Below the pieces are notes generated by a model. The model had not been told where the DNA came from. It saw nothing but the letters and a program-made list of their open reading frames with translations, and did no database searches. DNA of 5,251 bases from the NCBI GenBank assembly GCA_025449435.1, contig JANWJO010000050.1, positions 1 through 5,251 on the forward strand. The letters run 5' to 3'. This document shows positions 4,929 through 5,251 of the stretch, one piece after another; the stretch's first letter is position 1, and the number at the start of each line of letters is the position of its first letter. Both the position numbers and the translations under genes were made by a program. The DNA comes from Chloroflexota bacterium. GTDB taxonomy: Bacteria; Chloroflexota; UBA4733.

Positions 4929-5251
4929 ATGCCGGCCTTTCCACCCGCCCGCGTCGAACGCGACTCTATGGGCGAGCTGCCCGTGCCCGATGGCGCGTAC
5001 TACGGCGCATCCACCATGCGCGCCGTGCAAAACTTCCCGATCAGTAACCTGCGCTTCCCACGCCGCTTTATCTATGCTATTGGGCTTATAAAACGCCTCG
5101 CCGCCGAGGTGAACGCCGACCTGGGCTTGCTCGACCATAAGCTGGCCGCCGCCATAGCGCAAGCGGCCCAAGAAGTGGCAGGTGGCGCACTCGATGCCCA
5201 GTTTGTGGTGGATATCTTCCAGACCGGGTCGGGCACCTCGACCAACATGAA
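4929..5251 (+). CDS. fumC: Class II fumarate hydratase, N-terminal part (cut by window edge)
   Basis: The first 107 residues of a fumarase/aspartase superfamily enzyme, most likely class II fumarate hydratase, which interconverts fumarate and L-malate in the TCA cycle as a cytosolic tetramer without an iron-sulfur cluster. The N-terminus has ERDSMGELPVP (10-20), then YYGASTMRAVQNFPIS (24-39), the usual superfamily opening. IFQTGSGTSTNM at 96-107 is the conserved substrate-binding region; the S/T-x-NMN form is typical of fumarases. The frame is open to the last base, and the catalytic signature loop (GSSxMPxKxN) would lie beyond the edge. Start: ATG at 4929 with GGGGG at 4916-4920, 8 nt away. 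An ATG in the same frame at residue 14 would remove conserved sequence. Aspartate ammonia-lyase is the main alternative and cannot be fully excluded from this fragment. Confidence 0.88.
   Translation, partial: MPAFPPARVERDSMGELPVPDGAYYGASTMRAVQNFPISNLRFPRRFIYAIGLIKRLAAEVNADLGLLDHKLAAAIAQAAQEVAGGALDAQFVVDIFQTGSGTSTNM

Noticed and set aside
4869..5171. 100-residue - strand open frame over the fumarase start
   Set aside because: The + strand encodes unmistakable fumarase superfamily sequence over the same bases.

Overview
This is a GC-rich bacterial chromosomal window with dense, mostly leading-strand coding. It holds six protein-coding genes: five complete and one cut off by the right edge. 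The organism cannot be named from the sequence alone. The GC-rich codon use, the canonical Shine-Dalgarno sites and the intergenic palindromes of the CCCCTCTCCC/GGGGAGGGG type would fit a Chloroflexota-like bacterium, but this is a weak inference. I see no mobile-element gene, RNA gene or CRISPR array.

Layout. Positions 1-383 are non-coding and carry four related C-tract/G-tract hairpin units, followed by a plausible promoter (311-339). Positions 384-2285 form a two-gene + strand operon: an aldose 1-epimerase-like mutarotase and, 27 nt later, a classical short-chain dehydrogenase/reductase with a complete catalytic tetrad. Together they suggest anomer conversion followed by NAD-dependent oxidation of a sugar or polyol. 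A P-loop kinase-like gene lies on the - strand (2282-2830). It converges on the dehydrogenase so tightly that the two stop codons overlap.

A 199-nt divergent intergenic region (2831-3029) separates this kinase from two tandem + strand paralogues (3030-4046 and 4144-4776). These encode cysteine-rich multi-zinc-ribbon proteins sharing a distinctive N-terminal domain, with an STxFGYQFEF lead-in, a CxxC knuckle, a Gly-rich insert, then further CxxC knuckles. Each ends in a double zinc ribbon. I do not recognise a characterised function for this family, and the pair is the most interesting part of the window. After a 152-nt gap containing a nested inverted repeat, a class II fumarase-type gene (4929 onward) begins and runs off the window inside its GSGTSTNMN signature.

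The mutarotase and dehydrogenase probably act together. The kinase, the zinc-ribbon pair and the fumarase each look separately transcribed, with candidate -10 elements about 45-55 nt upstream of their start codons. An exact 9-mer, TACGCTACA, sits at almost the same distance upstream of the first zinc-ribbon gene and the fumarase gene.
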